Shown one piece after another: positions 1-12,400 of a stretch of 64,000 nucleotides of DNA (within the stretch, counting starts at the first letter, position 1; the number at the start of each line of letters is the position of its first letter). This DNA comes from Colius striatus (Eukaryota > Chordata > Aves > Coliiformes > Coliidae). Both the position numbers and the translations under genes were made by a program. Where the stretch lies: NCBI RefSeq assembly GCF_028858725.1, contig NC_084776.1:1426001-1490000 (forward strand). The letters run 5' to 3'. The notes below the pieces were generated by a model. It was not told the origin of the DNA, searched no databases, and was given only the letters and a program-made list of their open reading frames with translations.

Positions 1-3000
1 ATAAAAGCAATATAAAGTCCAGGGGCAGGCTGGGAGCCTTGTGCCATGGCTGGGACAGCTGGGTTTGCATCTCTCTGCTCGTTTTCAGCAGTGCAAAACT
101 CCCAATGTGTTACTAAAGCCCGGGAGCTGCCCTCCATCCCTGAGCCCTCATGCTCACGTACCAGAGCCCAGCAAATGATTTACACAGAGATGATGGACGA
201 CCTGCTTTGCTCATCTAAGTTTGCAGCTAATTCTGTAGCTGAGATGTCTCTGCAGAGAGTGGTGCTGGCTGGGAGGAGGGGAGTTCCAGGGCTGCTGGAT
301 TGTGCTGCTTGGGACGTGGCTGGGATGCAGCAGCGATGTTTAGGTGCTGGAAGAGTCTTTTTTTCCCCTTTAGGTCAGGGTGTTTTTTAAGCAGCCTCAC
401 AAATGGATCCCTCATGACCCATCCCCTGCCATGGGTAATGCAGGTCAGTGGATCCCTGGGTCCTTGGCAGGAGCAGGGGCTCTTCCTTGTGCAACACGTG
501 TGTCCAGAGCCCCTCTGTGCCTGCACTCACGTGTGTCGAGCTTTGCTGTACACGTGGCTGTGCATCAGTGTTTCTGAGGGTATACACTCACTCTCACTGT
601 ATATATGGGTGTGCATAGCTTTATGACAACTGAAATGGAAAAGACAATTGGATGTCAAAACCCATCCAAGGAGCCCATTTATACCTACTGACTTTTATGG
701 GATTCCCACTGATTGATTCAGGCCCCATAAAACTTCCCGCAGCAGCTCCCAGCCCTCCTGGCTGCTCTTCCTCTGTTCCACAGATTGGCTCCTCTGCCTG
801 CAGCTGCCTTGTATCCAGCACCTCTGGATCTGCAGCTTCTTCCCAGCTGCCCACCAGAGCCACTCTGGGTGAGGGTTGTGTGGTGGTGCCATCTGTCACT
901 GTCAGAGCAGCGCTGGGACGGGGCTGGGGCCAGATCCTGAGCTTGGTGGGATGCAGTGAGGGTGCTGACGTGCTGGAAGGTGGAGGTGGAGGGCAGTGGG
1001 GTGGCACAGGGCCATGTGAGGCCAGTGGCATGTGCCAGAAGGATGGGGAAGGTTTCACCTGTGACTCAGTGTTAACCACTGCAGCTGCCCTCGTGTACCA
1101 TGGGCAGCCATCAGCTTGGGGAAAGCACAAGCCTGTGTGTTGGCACGATTCATCACCACCAAACCTGAGCAGGTCCCTGGGAGCTGGTAAAGAATGGGAC
1201 AGGGATGAAGGGCTTTCAGAGAGTTCTGGAAGCTGTCGATCTCACCAAGGGCAGGACGTGGGCACCGGCCCTGGCATGCAGCAGTGTCCAGCAGCAGCCA
1301 GGCTGAGGGTGCAGCTGCAGAGATCCCCCTTGGCTGTGCCAACAGCACCGGCACTGAGCAGTCAGGATCAGTGTCTGTCCTGGCAAGGGCATGGCTGGGG
1401 GCTGGTGCAGGTCACTGTGTCACCAGGAATCACACAATGATAGTGCAAATCACAGGCAGATGGGTGCAGAGCTCAGCACAGCCCGTGGGACTCATTCAGC
1501 GAGTGCTGGCCCAGCACCCATTGCACTGTGTGTGTTTTGGGGGGGAGGAGTCTGTCCCGGAGGAAGGTGACAGAAAAACCTTCCTCAGTATCCCTGGAGC
1601 CACCAGTACTTGTCAGGGCAGCTCAGCCAGTGCTCTCCTTTCCATGGCTGAGCACACTGACCTTTCCCAGCGCTCCCCAGCTCAGCCCCCAGCGCTGCTC
1701 CTGATGGGAGGTGGGGAAGAGCAGCTGCAGACGGGCAGCCCTGGACCCTTCCCCCCACTCCCCCCCAGCCCTCTCCTCTGCTGCACTCATCCAGCACCTA
1801 TTAATATTTATACCTTTGGGTATGCACAGAGAACTTGAACACAATCAGGACCCATTGCACAGCACCACATCCAGCCCAGCCCCTGCACGCTGCTTTGCCA
1901 GGGGACTGCCCCCCTGCCTCCCTCCGAGGCTGAAGGCTGCAGAGGTCTCTTATCCTGGTGCCTTTTCCTTGTTGCAGCAAAACCTGCTCAAAGAGGAGGA
2001 GCTGTGTGTCCAAGTGCAGGGCAGCTGCCTGTCAGTCCCTGCACTGAGCTCAGGAAGCCGAGGGCTGCCCGAGCCGCTGCCGTGCCCGGGGCACAGCGTG
2101 TGTGGGTGGCAGGGGAAGGGCAGCGCAGGGCTGGGTGTTCCCACCCCCTTGTGTAAGAACCAATGTTCCTGTAATAAAGAATTTAATAACCCACTGTGCC
2201 TGTGTGGATAGAAAACTCATTTGTTTAATAGGCAGCAGTTTGGCTTTGTCATGTTCATTTAGGTTTTAATGACGCACAGTTGTGCCAATATTGATTTTAG
2301 CTTATAGGGACTCAAAAAATTTACTATCTGGAATGATCTGAAATGTAGCAGTTGCATGTGGCAGGCAGGAAGATGGATCTCTCCTCCTCGCTGCTGGCTG
2401 GGGCAGCAGTGGCACAAACCCTTTGTGAAGGGCTCCCCCTGACCCTGTGCCAGTGCCAGTCTCACCCACGGCATGTGGCATCAACTGGCACTGCCGTGCC
2501 AGACCTCACCTGCTCTCCCAGCCCTGGGGTCTGGGGAAACTGAGGCACGATGAGTAGCTCCCCTGGGCCAACCTCTGCCTGCTGGGTTGGGCTTGGAATT
2601 GGACCCCACTTCGTGCCCACGAGCACAGTGCAGTTCCCTTTCAGGTCTTGCTGCTGCTAACAGCATTGATTGAGGAGCTGGTCATTGTTTCTCCCTAAAA
2701 TGTCCCTGGGGCTTTGTGGGAATAAATGGCTGGTGTTTAGGGGAAAGGACAGGCTGGGAGAGCCCCACAGCCCCCTCCCTGGGTGCCCACTCCCCTTTGC
2801 TGGTTCAGCAGCAGTGCAGTAACTGGGCACCAGCAGCCTGTGCTCCCCCTTATTCATTATGCAAGTCTGTAAATACATTATTTACTCTTTCTCCTACTAT
2901 TGTCCATTATTTATCACCTAATGCTGTAGTGCTGGAAATTAGTGCAGCACCTGGAGCAGCCTGTGCTGGGAGCCCACCCATCAGGTGATGGAGAGTCCCT

Positions 3001-6000
3001 GCAATGTGCCAGGCTGGAGAGCCACGGCTGGGGCTGAGCCAAGGAGACACAGGGGGCAGGATCAGCCTCCTCTCACCCTCCTTATGGCCCTGGGGAGCAG
3101 CTGATCACTGTGGGGACATCTCTGTAGCTTCTTAATTGTAGCTTCCTAATTATATCCCATCAGGGACCAACATGTGCTGCAGGTGGGAAGGGGGGCAGTC
3201 CCCAGTAAAGATCCTGGCACACTGTTGGGGATGAGGCTTCCCCCTGAAACAAGCCACGAGCTGAGGGCTGCCACCACTCCCTGCACACACCTGGAGGGGA
3301 TTAACCTACAAGTGGATCAAATCCACTCATTGAATGCAGAAGAGTTAAATGAGCCTGACCTGGCTGAGCTGGAGTTAGTGCCTGAGAGTTCTGTGTTGCT
3401 CCTGTGAAGGGCTGGGGATGCCTGACCCTGCTTGAGGAGATGCTGTGAGCCTGTTGGGAAGAAGCAAGAGCAAGCTGGTACTTTCTGTGAGGTATGAGCC
3501 ATAAGCATTGCTCCCCAGGGGCTGGTAAGATGGGCTTTGGGTTCTACCTTTCTGCTTCAGATGCTTCTCTGAGCTGTGGGGTGTGAGCAGTGCCCAGGGC
3601 TGCAGTGGGTACATGTGTATCTGTGTGTGCTTCAGGAGGGTGGTTGCAAAGGCAGAGAGAGCTGCTGGGGAGAGTGTGAGCAGGTGTAAGTGCTTCTGAA
3701 AAGTGAGTCCAAGTCCTTGGCTTTTGGGTCTAGAGTGCCCAGCAAAAAAGCCCCTCTGAGGATCAAAGGGTGTGGGGAGATGGGGATCAGAAGTGTGGCT
3801 GTTGCAAACACTCTGGTTGAGGGGAGTGGAAATGGAGGGGGACTCCTGGCATCCCCCAGCCTGGCTCTGATTGTATACAGGGCTCAGCACTGAGTGTCTT
3901 TGAAACCTCAACTCCTGGAAGCATGTGATTAAGTGTGAGTCTTGGATCTGGCCCCCAGCAACCTTGGCTGGTCCCCAGCTGCTGCCCTGGAACTGCTGGG
4001 GAAGGTGGCCTTTAAATGTTAAGGAATCATGTGAAAATGAGCCAGAGCCTTAGTTTAAATTTTTAATCTCCTGATTTAAAACTCAGCCTTGAGGTCTGGC
4101 CTGTTGCTGAGGGGCTGGTGCTGCTCAGGGGGTGCTCCTGTGGTCTTGGGGCATGGGACTGGCACTGAGCTCGCTGCTATGAAGCCCCTTACACAGCAGA
4201 GCCAGCTTTCCCTGTGGCCCACCCTGGGGGCTTCTCTTGGCTCTTTCCAGCCATCAGGAAAAGCAAAATTCAGCTTTGCAGGGTGGTGGAGGGGTGGTTG
4301 GTGTGTCCAGGAGCTGTGGGGCTGCTGGTTCCATGGCTGCAGCCTTGGTTTATATGTAGGAATGAGTCTGCTCCACAGTATTTGTGGCCTCAAAGATGCT
4401 CTGGAGGAGGATTTGTCTGTGGGAGCCCCCAGCTGAGGAAGGGCTGTGGGTGAAGAGCAGCAGGAACAGCCCCCTCACTGTGGGGCTCATGGACCCTCTT
4501 GCCTGGAGCAGCCCAGGGGGATCCAGCTAGGATCTCTAACCTCCTGCTTTTTGCACGGGGGAGAGGCTCCTCCCTGCCGCTGCCCTGAGCTGCTCAGAGC
4601 TGTCTGCACTGTGGGGAGCCTTAGAAAAGCTTCCTGCTGGAGTGAAGGCTCCTGCTCGTGGCAGCTTCCCCAGCAGAGGAAGGCTGCTGGAATTAATGCC
4701 TCCTCCTCCCTGCACCTCTGGAGGGAAGAGTGTGCAGCCTGCCTTGGGGTGCTTGATTAGAGGTGGTGTAGAGCAGTGGGCTTGGGAGTCTCCAGGCTGG
4801 TGGTGTTGTGTGGCAAAGCTTCATGTCTGGGGGGAATGAGGGATGGTTGGGCTCAGTGGAGATGAGGCTGAGCCCCCTCAGTCCCCACATCCCACCCTGG
4901 GGAGGTGGGAGCATTGAGCAGGCCTGACAGTGCCATGCAAGCAGGGTGCTGCTCCTGGGATGCTGCTGCTGCTGTGTCCAGAAACATGATGGGCCTTAGT
5001 GAGGGATTCTGGGGGGCTCAGGGCTGCCCAGGAGCCCCCCCTCTGCCCCAGCAGCTCATGGAGTACTTGGACCTGTCTGACTGTGGGGGGGCTGGTGAGT
5101 GCAGAGGTGGAACAGTGGCAAACAGCCACGAGCCCATCTCCCTGGGAAGTTTCTGGCCTTTATTGGCTTGTTCCCAAACTGCTGCTCTCCAAGGACAGAG
5201 CCAGATCCTGCTCAGAGAGGGAACCCCTCTAACCATTACTGGGGGGATGCCCTTGCTCTGCTCTCAGCCAGCTCAGAGCTCCCCAGCACTGAGCATGGTC
5301 TGGCTCTGGGCTTAAGGGAAGATCTTAATTGGACAGAGATGCTCCAAGCAGCTGATGCTGGGAGAGCTTTGGGCTGGGAAGAGGAGCAAGCAGTGCTGGG
5401 AGGAAGGAGAGCTTGCTCCTGTTGCTATTCTTTCTCTTGGTATTTTATTTTAGACATCAAATATTTAAGATGCTTCTGTTCTGAGCTGGTTTGGAGGCTC
5501 CTTCCACAGCATGCAAGGGCAGCTTCAGCCCTGTTTGATGCCTTCCCTTGAAGGGCAGCTTCAGTTCTGCCAAAACCAGAGCATCTGCCTGTGTGTGGCT
5601 CTGCCTGGGGGCTAGGGAGGATGCCCATGGCCAAGGGCTGTGGAATGGCCATGCACATGTCTCTCCCCTTGCCTGAGTTCCAGGGAGAAGGGAACTGTCC
5701 TAAGCCTGGCTTTACAGAGAAGAGTTAAGGGATTACAAGGGCTGCTTGTGGCCTGCAGCACTACCCTGAATTAACCTCTTCCAGGAGAGCAGATGCTTCT
5801 GGAGAAATTAAAAAGCCACTTCCAATCTTAATTACAAAAAAGTATTGGGGAGCCTTGCTGCAGCCAGGCAATTATCCTCACCATTAGGCACGTGCACCTT
5901 ATTGCTAGTCTGGGTAGGTCTGGCTTCAGCTTCTGCCCGTGGGAGCTTGTTATACCTCTGTCTGTGAGGCTGCAGAGCCTCCATTATCCAATTTCTCTTC

Positions 6001-8459
6001 CCAGTGTTGGTGCTGACAGCCTGTGGTTACATCTACCTCCTCTCCCCTTTGATAACAGAGAAGGACTGAGCTCCAGGAGCCCCTCACTCACAGGCAGTGC
6101 TTCCAGCCTCAGCTCTCCTTGCGCTCCCCAGCCCTCTCCTGGAGCAGCGTGCTGGGAGAGGGCACAGTGCTCCCCGTGGGATGCTGACCTAGTGCTCAGG
6201 GAGCAGAGATGCTGCTGAGAGCGCCAGTGCCTCTTCCAAGGAAGAGGAGGGACACAGGGGATGGCTGAAGGAAGCTCCTGGCTGTTGTCCTGCAGCCCTT
6301 GGATAATGCAGATGGTCCCCAAAGCTTCTGACATCCCAGCAAAAGACTTTTGCATTTCAAACAAAGCCTTGATCTTTTTTTGGAACTCGCCTTGGTTTCA
6401 AACAAGAGTTTTTAATTCAAGCCCAGCAACGTATTTTGGGTTTGACTTTGATGTGCCCTCTCCAAGCATGAGGCAAAATAACAGCCTTCAAATCTCCAAA
6501 TAGGCTCGAGGTGGCTTTGTGCTGCCCATGGGGCTGTGGTGGCTGTGCATGGCCAAGCCCTGATGAGCTGAGGGCTCCAGCTGTGGTGGGGGATGTGCTG
6601 CTGCCTTTGGGGGGCTGGAGCCCCATGCACAGGGGGCTGGGGGTTTTAGAGAGGCGCTGAAAAGCCCCAGCCCTGATGTGCACTTGGAGACTTGTACATC
6701 TTGACCCCTGCCAGAAGAGTCTGAGAGGTGAGAGTTGTGTACCTTTGGCTTGCAGCTGATCCTTTTGTGCATATCCTTGTGACTCCTGGGGTAATTCAAA
6801 GTGGTGCTGCCCCAAATCACTTGGGATTCTTCCTGAGCTGTGTGAAGCTGCTGGAGGATCAGGCCAAACCTCATGGGAGATGGAGAGATGCCCCATGTGG
6901 GGTAGGGATGACCCAGCAGCATGGGAGAGCCTCTCTCTCTGTCCCTTGTGCTGGGTCCCCACTGCTGGCTGGGGCATGTCCTCAGAGTCATGGGGTGGGT
7001 GCAACCAAAGCCTGCTGCCCTCTGTGAGCCCTGGGATGTGCCATCAGTGTACTGGGGCAGCTCTTGGCTTTCCCACCCACTCCTGGAGAAGCTGTGGTGT
7101 TGCCTGCCGGGACTTGCTCCTGCTGGGATGGATTTGGGCAGAGGAGAGGCGAGGAGCTGGCAGGGCTGTGCTGCCAGGGCTGGGAGGGAGGATATGCTCT
7201 GGGGGGAGAGCTGCTGCGAGATCAAAACTCAAGCAATCTGCCTGGGTGACTGTGGGGAAGCAGGTACCTGTGCAAGTGGGTAATAAACAGCTCACAGCTT
7301 GGCAAGATTAATTGCAATAACCATAAATCAGAGCAGGTACCAGGGGCAGGTGCTGAATTTATAGCCCTGGAGACAGGAATTCCTGTTCTTTATGGAACAA
7401 AGGCCTGATCCCACAGGGGCCTGGGAGCGTGCTGAGCGTTATCCTGCCTGCTTCCCGCTGCAGCACGTGTTGGTGCCTGGGGAGCAGCGGGGTCCAGGCT
7501 TGGTGCAGGGGGCTGAGCTCCCTCCTGGCAGGGCAGCCTCTCTCCCTCTGCTTGTTCCAGCTCGTACTGGGAAACACCTCCTCAAGGGGCAAGCCGGGAT
7601 TGCAGCCTCCCACAGCACATCGATCCCCGTCATCTCTGTTGAGAATGCCAGCCACAGAGCTGATTAATGCTGGGGTGGGCAAGTGCTGGGTTATTGTTCA
7701 GTCTCTCTTCAAGAGGTCGATGGGAAATTTGGCAGTAGCTCTCCAAATACACAACGTGAGCACAGACACTGTCCCCCTGAGGGCTGTGCATGATTTACAC
7801 GTGAGTGTGGATAACCCCGTGGAAATGCACACCAGTGCATGGGGGACTAATGCACACAGTTGTGTCGATGCCTGGGGGAAGAGTGCTCACTCCATCCCTG
7901 CCCTGACTTGATCTGGTGCTGTTGGGCCTGGCTTCAGGCTAATCTCATGCTTTCATTTCACCCTGACCCTTGTAGGTGCCTTGGCTCAGGAGTAACTGTG
8001 TGTGCTCAGGAGGCTGATCCAGCATTCAGGGGGTGTAGTACCTTCTGTGCAGATAGTGTAGGTTCTTGGGTGTTAATGCTTGGGAGCAGCCGTGGCTGAG
8101 TGGTTCTCCCCCAGCAAACACAAAGCACTGTCCCAGCATAAAGCACAGATGCCTTAGGTGGATGTGCATTCAGGGCTTCATCCTTTTGGGAGACTGGGCC
8201 TTGAGGGATGGCAGGATCAGGCCTGGGGAGGTGGTGTGTTATCTGGGAGGCCCTGCTGGCTCATCTCTGGGGTTAGGGCTTCTGGGTGTGTTTTGAAAAC
8301 CTTAAAATGTTTGCTTTGATAATCCTGTGGCAATGAGTTCTGCTGCTCAGCTACCTCGGGGACATGCTGTGTCCTCTTCCCAGTGACTGGGTGCTGATGC
8401 TTTGAGTGCTGATGGAGGCGGAGGCCGGATGACTCCAGATGCTTGTAGAGACTAAAGCT
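1..8459. other. Intergenic region upstream of SDK2
   Basis: No open reading frame here reads as a known protein, and none can be chained to others through plausible splice sites. The sequence is GC-rich and unique-looking, broken by short AT-rich patches (about 2150-2350, 2840-2940, 4010-4090, 5780-5900 and 7280-7340). An isolated AATAAA at 2173 has no recognisable gene before it. I see no clear transposon. Distal regulatory sequence for SDK2 is possible but is inference. Confidence 0.6.
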
Positions 8460-9362
8460 GCAGAGAGGAGCTTCTGCTTCTACAAACAGGAGCACCGGGA
8501 GGGTTGGGAGGCTCCGCACGAACCGGGGACGGGCGGAGAGAGGGTTGGGGGGAGGTGGGACGCGCCCGCTCTCCCCGCGGCTCTGCGCAGCCGGCCGCGG
8601 CCGCTGGGTAGCGCTCGGAGCCGCGCCGTCTCCCCGCCTCCCCGGCTCGGGCAGCCCCCGGCTCCGCCGAGCCCCGCCGCCGCGGCTCACTCGGCGTGAG
8701 GAGGAGGCGGCAGCCGGCCGGAGCTCCGCAAGGGGACGGCACGGCGCCGGCAGCCCGCCCGCCGCGCTCCGCCGGCGGCTCCGAGCGGGACCCCGCGCCG
8801 CCCGGCGCCGCCGCCGCACTTTCCCCGCCGAGGCGGCGGCGGAGCAGATTCCGCTCCCGCTCCGTCGCCTGGAGCCGCCGAGGCGGAGATGTCCCCAGGC
8901 AGGAGCTGAGCGGTGGGGAGAGGCCGCCTGCCGACCCCTCGCCCCCGGACCCCAAACTTTTGAGCGGCGGCGGCGCGCTCGGCTCTGGCTTTGACGGGGG
9001 CCCGGTCCCCACGGTGCCCGGGCGGGCAGGAGGGGCCGGGGGGGGCGCGGAGCCTTGCGCTTGCCGTCCCCTTCCCTGACGCGGGGCGCAGCGCTCGGGG
9101 AGGGGCTCGGCTGCTGGCCCCGCTCCGCATCTGAGGGGTCCCGGCTCCGTTCGTCCCCGAGGAGGCTGCACATGGTGGGGAGCTGCCCGCGGATCCCCCG
9201 CCGGCGAGGAGCCTTTCACTTCATCGCCTTCGCCTCCCCACGAGCAGGGTTGCCGCGGGGACCGTTGCGCTGGAGCCCGGAGGACGCCCCGGTGCCCGAG
9301 CAGCCGCCCGGATTATAAAGTCGGGGAAGTTGTCCTCCCTTCGTCCCCGTCTCGGCGGAGCC
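8460..9362 (+). promoter_or_regulatory. SDK2: SDK2 CpG-island promoter and 5' leader
   Basis: This is a dense CpG island with many CCGCC, GGCGG and GCGCCG runs, directly before the SDK2 start codon. That is typical of a vertebrate brain-gene promoter. A TATAAA lies at 9314-9319, but it is only 44 bases before the ATG and would leave a very short leader, so its use is doubtful. Transcription probably starts at one or more points inside the island. The exact start cannot be placed from sequence, and an extra 5' non-coding exon is possible. Confidence 0.7.
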
Positions 9363-9441
9363 ATGGCCCGGCTCGGGAGCTGGGAGCTGCTGTGCTTCGC
9401 TGTTCTCGCCTTGCCCGGTCCTCCGGGAGCCGGCGCCCAAG
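9363..9441 (+). CDS. SDK2: SDK2 exon 1: start codon and signal peptide
   Basis: Codes residues 1-26. A basic start (MAR) is followed by a hydrophobic core ([10 protein letters not shown]) and small residues ending GAGAQ, a normal signal-peptide cleavage region. It ends in phase 1 before GTAGGG. The spare G joins exon 2 to give Asp-Asp, the expected mature N-terminus. Confidence 0.93.
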
Positions 9442-12400
9442 GTAGGGGAGTGCGGGGGGGGACACACCGATTTGGATGCTGGGGATGGACCGGGGAGGGT
9501 CGGTGGAGGGGGAGTTTCCCATCGCTGTTCCCTCAACCCTTCCGGGCTGAGTAAGCTTCGTGCTAGCCGGGAGGGGGGAATGGGCACCGAGGCAGCCCCG
9601 GAGCTGCTGTTGGGGTGGGGAGGGCGGGCACAGCATCAGCGGTAGTCAAGAAGCGCACCCGGAGCTGGGGCCCGGAGTCCGGGAAGGCTCGGCAGGGGCA
9701 GGAGCTGCTCTGCTCTGCCACCTCCTGCCCCATAACTGCCTCCAGGCTGGGGATGGGGGTGGGAATGTTGCTCTGAGGATGGGGTGGAGGTTGCTCCGAA
9801 CCACTTTCGGGAGGCTGAATGTCCGCCGATGGTTGTGGGGAGTGAAAGCACCCATTGTACCCTCTCCTGGGGAACCCACCCATTGCACCACAAGACCCCC
9901 GGTGCAAGTTTGGAGAGCTCTCAGGAAATGGCTCTTGTCTTCGTTTTGGTCCTATCGACCTCCAGGGGGTTGAGGCCGGAGGGGGGTCTGCAGCCCTGAG
10001 CCCCCGTGGGTGCCCGGGGCTCCCTGTGCACCCGGCGGGCCCTCGAGGTGAAGCAGCACCGCTGGGCAGGGCAAAACCCTCTCTGCTCCTCACCTCTGGT
10101 GCCCTGGCACAGCACAGCCTGCTTTTTAGCTGCTCCATTACCCAAGAGGGAGGTAGAAATAGTTTGGAGCCCTTTGGGGTGCAGCTGGGGTTCCGAAGGA
10201 CCTTGGGGTCCCATCTCCTCCCCAACAGCGAGGCTGCTGGCAGGGCTGCAGCACAGCCACCTCTGTCCCTGCCGCTGGACTGAGCAGATCCAGGCTCCAA
10301 ACTGGGGAAGGGGGGGGTTGGCACAGCGCTGGGGGGTCCTCACCCACGACATTTCTTGCCCTTGTTTGTGTGGCAGCAAGTAGAGCCAAAGTCCCTGTGT
10401 GCTCCCGTCCTCCCGCTCCCCCCGAGCCTCTCCCAGCACTGCTATAATTTCTCAGTAATTAAGTTCAGAACATAACATCTAAAGCAGCAGTATATTATCC
10501 GGGCAGGCCCTGTGTGGGGAGCTGTGAAGGTCTCTTTGATTGATTCACTCCCTTGCCGAGTTTCTCTCTCCTGGCTGGCGTCTCTGCTGCCGGCTCCCCT
10601 GTGCTCTGTCTGTTCCCTGCCTGCGGGACCGGCTCCTGCTGTGACCCAGTCCCCTTCCTTTTGTCTGTGGGGCTCTGGGGTCTCACTGTGGGGTTGGAGA
10701 CGTGGGGCTGCCTGTGCTTCATCCCTCTTGAGGGGTAGGGCAAGGGGCTTTGCTTCCCCCTCCGCTGGAGCAGGAGCTGAGCTTTGTGTCTCCCTGCGCC
10801 GCGTGTCACGTCCTCGCTTGGGCAGTGTGACATTGCTCCGTGCCCGGCCCTGCTGTTGCATGCTGTGGGCAGCAGCCACGGGCTGCTCGTGGTGAGGTCA
10901 CAGTGGGGAGAGCATTGCTGAAGCCTGGCACGTGCCCGTCTCCCCTGCTGCAGATGGCACCGGGGATGCACTGGCAGGGTCACCTCCCCGGCTGCGGTGC
11001 CCGGCGTGTGCGGGCTGCCCACGCTCACCGCTGCAGCTTGCTGGGGTGGGCACTGGGGTGAAGGAGCCGCTGTGCAGATGGGATGCCCAGCTCTGTCCTC
11101 AGGCTCAGCTGCGCTGCGGAGGGGCAGCCTGGCGTGGGCACCCCTGGCAGTGGAGGCGGGCAGCGCTTTTGTGCCGCCGCGATTGATTCTGGCAGCCAAA
11201 GAAAATGGGATCAATAGAGAGGGGAAAGGGGAGGGGCCGGGGCGAGACCTTGGCAGCCAGTGCGTGGGGGCTCTCCGGGAGCAGGGTGAAACACTTCAGT
11301 ACCTGCAGTTGGTAAAACAAAGGCCCGGCGCTGCTGGGGACAGAGAGGGGAGAAGTTTAATTACTGCCTGTCTGTGCGGGGTAATTATTAATTACCCACG
11401 GCAAAAAAATAACTCATTGATTAGGGGCCTGGTGCTAATTACCCGGAGCCCAATGTGGGCTCGGTGAGTGCTGCCCAGCCCGGAGCTGTGTTGCAGTGCC
11501 GGGGGGGGGGGGGGGGGGGGGGGTGCGGCTTTAGGGCCAGGGGCACATGGGCAGCCCTGCCCCAGCCCATGCCTGCAGCAAAGGTGCCTTCAGCTGATTA
11601 GCATGAGAATAAAGGGCCTGCTCCAAGAGTGGGGGGAGGGCTGGGTGTCTGGAGGGGGCTGGGACCCCTCCTCCACACTTTTCATAGGGTTTGTGATCCA
11701 AGGGATGCAGTTCCCACCCACTCAGGACTGGGAGCGCAGCCTGGGACCCCCTGTACTGGCACAGCCCCTTTAATGGGATTGAGCAGCCTGCAGCCAGTCC
11801 CAGGAGGGATTTGGGAGACTTAAGGTTCCAGATGGGATTTGGGGCAAGGACCTGAGATGGGCAGCTTCCACCAAAGAGGCTTATTAAGGGCTGGAGTGGG
11901 GGTGCCAGCATCTTCTGGCACTCACACGTGGTGCCTGGGCACGTCTGCACACAGGGAGCCCCACGGGGTGGGCTGGGAGGGGGATGAGCCCCCCAGCTCC
12001 TTCCCTCGGTGCTGATGCTGTTGACAAGCTCATGCCAGGACTTCTGTGGAGGGTGCTGCTGGGTAAGGGGTGGCCGAGCGTGGGTGGCTCCTGCCCTGGC
12101 TCCCCCTTCCCTGGCCAGCACGTTTGCCAGTGGCCTCGTGCAAAGCTCCAGCTCAGGAAGGAAAAGTGGCTTTTAGGGGAGAGCAAAGGAGGATTAAAAT
12201 TTGATGCTTCTCTGGAAGCCATTAGTGACCAGGCACTGCAATGAAATGTTGATGAACTGACCCGTAAAGGGAGGGGAATGTGGTCACATCCTTGGCAGCC
12301 TGTCCCCTGGCTGGTCCCCAAAGCTTTGGGGTGACAGTGGGCTGAGCCACAGCAGCATGGGGCTGTGTTGCTGTGCCCATGGGCTGTGAGCTGGCTCCCT

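Noticed and set aside
2173-2178. AATAAA that could end an upstream gene
   Set aside because: No coding exon or 3' UTR-like structure precedes it, and the hexamer occurs often by chance.
8217-9219. Long - strand open frames (318 and 255 codons) over the SDK2 CpG island
   Set aside because: Arg/Pro/Ala/Gly-rich peptides are expected where GC content is very high. There is no domain, and several frames on both strands are open at once.
9314-9319. TATA box for SDK2
   Set aside because: It is only 44 bases before the start codon, which would leave an untranslated leader of about 15-20 bases, and it lies in a CpG island where TATA-less initiation is usual. Kept only as a note in the promoter entry.
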